Assembly (NCBI RefSeq): GCF_036967205.1
Contig: NZ_CP146022.1
Location: 2,046,001 to 2,110,000, forward strand
DNA: 64,000 bases
Direction of reading: 5' to 3'
From: Streptomyces sp. Q6
GTDB taxonomy: Bacteria; Actinomycetota; Actinomycetes; Streptomycetales; Streptomycetaceae
The notes under the pieces are model-generated. The model saw only the letters and a list, made by a program, of their open reading frames with translations, was not told the DNA's origin and ran no database searches. A program made the position numbers and the translations under genes. Positions 62,076-64,000 of the stretch are shown here, in pieces (positions within the stretch are counted from its first letter, which is position 1; each line of letters opens with the position of its first letter).

Positions 62076-64000
62076 TCAGGCGATGCCTGCCTCCTTCATC
62101 TGGCGCAGCTCCTTCTTCATCTCCGACACCTCGTCGCGCAGCCGCGCCGCGATCTCGAACTGCAGGTCGGCGGCCGCGGCCCGCATCCGCTCGGTCATCT
62201 CCTCGATCTGCTCGGCGAGTTCGGCCGCGGGGCGGTCGGTGGGGACGGTCTCCGCCGCCTTGCCGCGCTTCTTCTTGCCGGTGTCCGCCTTGCCGAGGGA
62301 CGGCACGGGGGCCTTGGCACCCTTGCCGTCCTTTCCGCCCTTGCGGTACCCCGTGCCGAGCAGCTCCTCCGTGTCGACGTCCTCGCGCGCGATGGACGCG
62401 ACGATGTCGTTGATCTTCTTCCGGAGGGGCTGGGGGTCGATGCCCCGCTCCTCGTTGTACGCGATCTGCTTCTCCCGGCGGCGATTGGTCTCCTCAATGG
62501 CCTTCTCCATCGCCGGGGTGATCTTGTCGGCGTACATGTGCACCTGGCCCGACACGTTACGAGCCGCACGGCCGATGGTCTGGATCAGCGACGTACCGGA
62601 GCGCAGGAAGCCCTCCTTGTCGGCGTCGAGGATCGCGACCAGGGAGACCTCGGGCAGGTCGAGGCCCTCACGGAGCAGGTTGATGCCGACCAGGACGTCG
62701 TACTCGCCCGCGCGCAGCTCCCGCAGGAGCTCCACCCGGCGCAGGGTGTCGACGTCGCTGTGGAGGTAGCGCACCTGGATGCCGAGCTCCAGGAAGTAGT
62801 CCGTGAGGTCCTCGGCCATCTTCTTGGTGAGCGTGGTGACCAGGACGCGCTCGTCCTTCTCCGTGCGCGTGCGGATCTCGTGCACCAGGTCGTCGATCTG
62901 CCCCTCGGTCGGCTTGACGACGACCTCCGGGTCGATCAGGCCGGTGGGGCGGATGATCTGCTCCACGTAGCCGTCCGAGCGGGCGAGCTCGTACTTGCCC
63001 GGGGTCGCCGACAGGTAGACGGTCTGGCCGATGCGCTCCTGGAACTCCTCCCACTTCAGCGGGCGGTTGTCGAGCGCGGAGGGCAGCCGGAAGCCGTGGT
63101 CCACGAGGGTGCGCTTGCGGGAGGCGTCGCCCTCGTACATGGCGCCGATCTGCGGGACGGTGACGTGCGACTCGTCGATGACGAGCATGAAGTCGTCCGG
63201 GAAGTAGTCGAGCAGCGTGTTCGGCGGGGAGCCGGGCTCGCGGCCGTCGAAGTGCATCGAGTAGTTCTCCACGCCGGAGCAGGAGCCGATCTGGCGGAGC
63301 ATCTCGATGTCGTACGTGGTGCGCATGCGCAGCCGCTGGGCCTCGAGCATCTTGCCCTGCTTCTCCAGGGTGGCGAGGCGCTCGCCCAGCTCCTTCTCGA
63401 TGTCGTTGACCGCGCGCTCCAGGCGCTCGGGGCCCGCCACGTAGTGCGTGGCAGGGAAGATGTACAGCGACTCGTCGTCGCTGATGACCTCGCCGGTGAG
63501 GGGGTGGAGCGTCGAGAGGGCCTCGATCTCGTCGCCGAACATCTCGATCCGGACCGCGAGCTCCTCGTAGACCGGGAAGATCTCGATGGTGTCGCCGCGC
63601 ACCCGGAAGGTGCCGCGCTGGAACGCCACGTCGTTGCGCGTGTACTGGATGTCGACGAAGCGGCGCAGCAGGTCGTCGCGGTCGATCTCCTCGCCGACCT
63701 TCAGGGAGACCATGCGGTCCACGTACTCCTGCGGCGTGCCGAGGCCGTAGATGCAGGACACGGAGGCGACCACCACGACGTCGCGGCGGGTCAGCAGCGA
63801 GTTCGTCGCGGAGTGGCGCAGGCGCTCCACCTCCTCGTTGATCGAGGAGTCCTTCTCGATGTACGTGTCCGACTGCGGAACGTACGCCTCGGGTTGGTAG
63901 TAGTCGTAGTACGAGACGAAGTACTCGACCGCGTTGTTCGGCAGGAGCTCCCGGAACTCGTTCGCCAGCTGCGCGGCCAGCGTCTTGTTCGGCGCCATCA
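62076..64000 (-). CDS. uvrB: UvrB, excinuclease ABC subunit B (N-terminus cut by window edge)
   Basis: The visible 641 codons are the main part of UvrB, the damage-verifying helicase of excision repair. The first residues seen, [15 protein letters not shown], are the family motif Ia, so the Walker A and about 80-90 N-terminal residues lie beyond base 64000. Present are the beta-hairpin [20 protein letters not shown], the DEAD-type [20 protein letters not shown], the helicase C motifs ([28 protein letters not shown]) and the C-terminal UVR motif [18 protein letters not shown] Lys/Gly-rich linker lies before that motif. It ends 60 bases... 154 bases from the terD start, on the same strand. Confidence 0.97.
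   Translation of the reverse strand, partial: MAPNKTLAAQLANEFRELLPNNAVEYFVSYYDYYQPEAYVPQSDTYIEKDSSINEEVERLRHSATNSLLTRRDVVVVASVSCIYGLGTPQEYVDRMVSLKVGEEIDRDDLLRRFVDIQYTRNDVAFQRGTFRVRGDTIEIFPVYEELAVRIEMFGDEIEALSTLHPLTGEVISDDESLYIFPATHYVAGPERLERAVNDIEKELGERLATLEKQGKMLEAQRLRMRTTYDIEMLRQIGSCSGVENYSMHFDGREPGSPPNTLLDYFPDDFMLVIDESHVTVPQIGAMYEGDASRKRTLVDHGFRLPSALDNRPLKWEEFQERIGQTVYLSATPGKYELARSDGYVEQIIRPTGLIDPEVVVKPTEGQIDDLVHEIRTRTEKDERVLVTTLTKKMAEDLTDYFLELGIQVRYLHSDVDTLRRVELLRELRAGEYDVLVGINLLREGLDLPEVSLVAILDADKEGFLRSGTSLIQTIGRAARNVSGQVHMYADKITPAMEKAIEETNRRREKQIAYNEERGIDPQPLRKKINDIVASIAREDVDTEELLGTGYRKGGKDGKGAKAPVPSLGKADTGKKKRGKAAETVPTDRPAAELAEQIEEMTERMRAAAADLQFEIAARLRDEVSEMKKELRQMKEAGIA

Overview
The window is a stretch of high-GC actinobacterial chromosome, almost certainly Streptomyces. 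The evidence is the base composition, frequent GTG and TTG starts, a WhiA sporulation regulator, a mycothiol-dependent-type isomerase, and a gene order I recognise as conserved in that genus (suf - ctaA/ctaB - tkt/tal/zwf/opcA/pgl - pgi - secG/tpiA/pgk/gap - whiA/yvcK/rapZ/uvrC - uvrA - uvrB). Most of the window is core metabolism and DNA repair. Species assignment is inference.

Layout. 1-2.5 kb: the 3' part of a sufR-sufB-sufD iron-sulfur assembly operon read leftward; sufD runs off the edge. 2.55-3.41 kb: a complete IS5-family insertion sequence with a frameshifted transposase, inserted in a palindrome just upstream of sufR. 3.5-12 kb: an accessory block of two large paralogous secreted S8 proteases and a LuxR-type regulator. 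12.2-17.7 kb: an ABC-2 exporter pair, ctaA, a frameshifted amidohydrolase, a small hypothetical gene and ctaB. 18.2-24.8 kb: a tight pentose-phosphate operon (tkt-tal-zwf-opcA-pgl). 24.8-30 kb: a DUF2087 protein, pgi and an amino-sugar-like SIS/kinase/RpiR set. 30-37 kb: an RbpA-family protein, secG, the lower-glycolysis genes tpiA, pgk and gap, and a secreted M14 carboxypeptidase. 37.6-42.7 kb: the overlapping whiA-yvcK-rapZ-uvrC operon. 43-50.4 kb: a helix-turn-helix protein, a Rieske lipoprotein, a PfkB kinase, an XRE regulator with a YceI protein, and uvrA. 50.7-57.7 kb: a maleylpyruvate-isomerase-like enzyme, a metallo-hydrolase, a polar amino-acid ABC importer, aroQ, an MHS transporter and a CaCA antiporter. 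57.8-64 kb: a small ABM-like protein, TerC, two TerD-family genes and uvrB, which is cut by the right edge.

The sugar-phosphate genes together cover the oxidative and non-oxidative pentose phosphate pathway and much of glycolysis. CtaA and CtaB make haem O and haem A for the terminal oxidase. UvrA, UvrB and UvrC form one excision-repair system.

Three genes (amidohydrolase, BadF-type kinase, large TerD protein) each carry an apparent one-base deletion in a G/C run. This looks more like a sequencing or assembly artefact than three independent pseudogenes. The most unusual features are the IS within a perfect palindrome upstream of sufR, a SufR-type operator on the sufR start, the protease/LuxR island with a Cys-repeat regulator, the TerD protein fused to what looks like a degenerate FtsK-type ATPase, and the histone-like Lys/Ala tails on OpcA and UvrA.
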